Shown here piece by piece: positions 32,077-32,538 of a DNA stretch of 32,538 nt. Location: the NCBI GenBank assembly GCA_015231825.1, contig JADGAV010000049.1:1-32538 (forward strand), in the 5' to 3' direction. Both the position numbers and the translations under genes were made by a program. This stretch comes from SAR324 cluster bacterium. Lineage in GTDB: Bacteria; SAR324; NAC60-12. The notes under the pieces are model-generated. The model was not told where the DNA came from and ran no database searches. It saw only the letters and a program-made list of their open reading frames with translations. The number at the start of each line of letters is the position of its first letter. Positions within the stretch are counted from its first letter, which is position 1.

Positions 32077-32538
32077 TCATCATAAGCACATGAACCTGAA
32101 TGGATTTGAAAATCTTCCAAATCAAAAAATGTGTCGGATGCAATCCCAACATATCAATTGTCGAGTTAAAATCGACTGATCAGGTCAAGTTGCGTTATAA
32201 ATCGATTATACAGGATATGTCAAACATAATTTCGATTTTGGTTGTATTCCACATTTTCAGACTTGTTAATTCTTCCAATTCAGAATTCAGATTTCAACAG
32301 CTATGTCTTTGTTCAGAGACAAAATAAACCGGCAGGAGAGGAGATTCTTAGTTAAACAGGTTTTTCTTTAGCGAGATCGGTGAGAATCTATTCTCAAATA
32401 CAATTTTCTGGCAGCTTTGGCAGGCAAAAAAATCTGCATCACTCTGATTACATTGGGTGATCTACCAGACTTTTTGCATATTTGAATTGGTAAATTTTTA
32501 ATGAAAATTTCAAAATTACGGGGATTAAACTTGACTGA
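32077..32538. other. Right-edge non-coding stretch with dyads
   Basis: No gene is supported. Dyads present are GTCGA/TCGAC (32160-32176), the palindrome CTGATCAG (32176-32183), the palindrome AATCGATT (32200-32207), and TGAGAAT-CT-ATTCTCA (32381-32396). A - strand frame is open from the window edge down to 32368, 56 codons and rich in basic residues, but not recognisable. Confidence 0.45.
32381..32396. promoter_or_regulatory. Compact operator-like dyad
   Basis: TGAGAAT and ATTCTCA are perfect 7-bp inverted copies around a 2-nt centre, the size of many dimeric repressor sites. It lies about 370 bp upstream of dctP. Confidence 0.3.

Noticed and set aside
32100..32327. 75-aa + strand frame upstream of dctP
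   Set aside because: Cysteine/isoleucine-rich with no recognisable motif and no ribosome site, located in an AT-rich control region with dyads.
32368..32538. Open - strand frame reaching the right edge
   Set aside because: 56 open codons in AT-rich DNA can arise by chance; the sequence is not recognisable, so it is mentioned only in the region note.

Overview
The window looks like chromosomal DNA of a free-living, probably marine, flagellated Gram-negative bacterium with a Deltaproteobacteria/SAR324-like gene repertoire. This is inferred from the mix of genes: an orphan FliG, an OmpA-type lipoprotein, a MoxR/vWA cluster, and TRAP and TTT transporters side by side. No rRNA, tRNA, CRISPR array, insertion sequence or prophage gene was seen. 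The lineage call is from gene content only.

Left part (1-7110, + strand): a possible 51-aa membrane peptide, then thiI and larE, two PP-loop sulfur-transfer enzymes 23 bp apart. A 735-aa soluble protein of unknown function follows, then an MFS transporter with a TTG start and a strong AGGAGG, and a histidine phosphatase.

Centre (7205-19072): a tightly packed + strand cluster around a MoxR AAA+ ATPase and a DUF58 protein. In order it encodes a secreted/membrane protein with a GATase-like segment, a six-TM protein, a membrane-anchored acidic coiled-coil protein, MoxR, DUF58, and a BatA-like vWA membrane protein. Beyond a convergent single fliG lies an 869-aa membrane protein carrying two vWA domains around a GATase-like segment. 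The set resembles MoxR-vWA systems thought to assemble or activate other complexes. The three first genes and the 869-aa protein are the least understood parts and the best candidate for an undescribed envelope system.

Right part (19105-32007, all - strand): a divergent PII-like protein lacking the usual modification and effector residues, then a coiled-coil OmpA/MotB-like lipoprotein. After these comes an eleven-gene co-directional block, which in transcription order reads: TRAP transporter dctP-dctQ-dctM, a CinA-like protein with a degenerate amidase domain, a metallophosphoesterase, a methyltransferase, a GlcG/HbpS-like protein, tctC-tctB-tctA, and a Gfo/Idh/MocA oxidoreductase. This looks like an uptake-and-catabolism module for organic acids, led by a good sigma70-type promoter upstream of dctP. 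Both solute-binding-protein genes are separated from their permease genes by inverted repeats that could set unequal expression.
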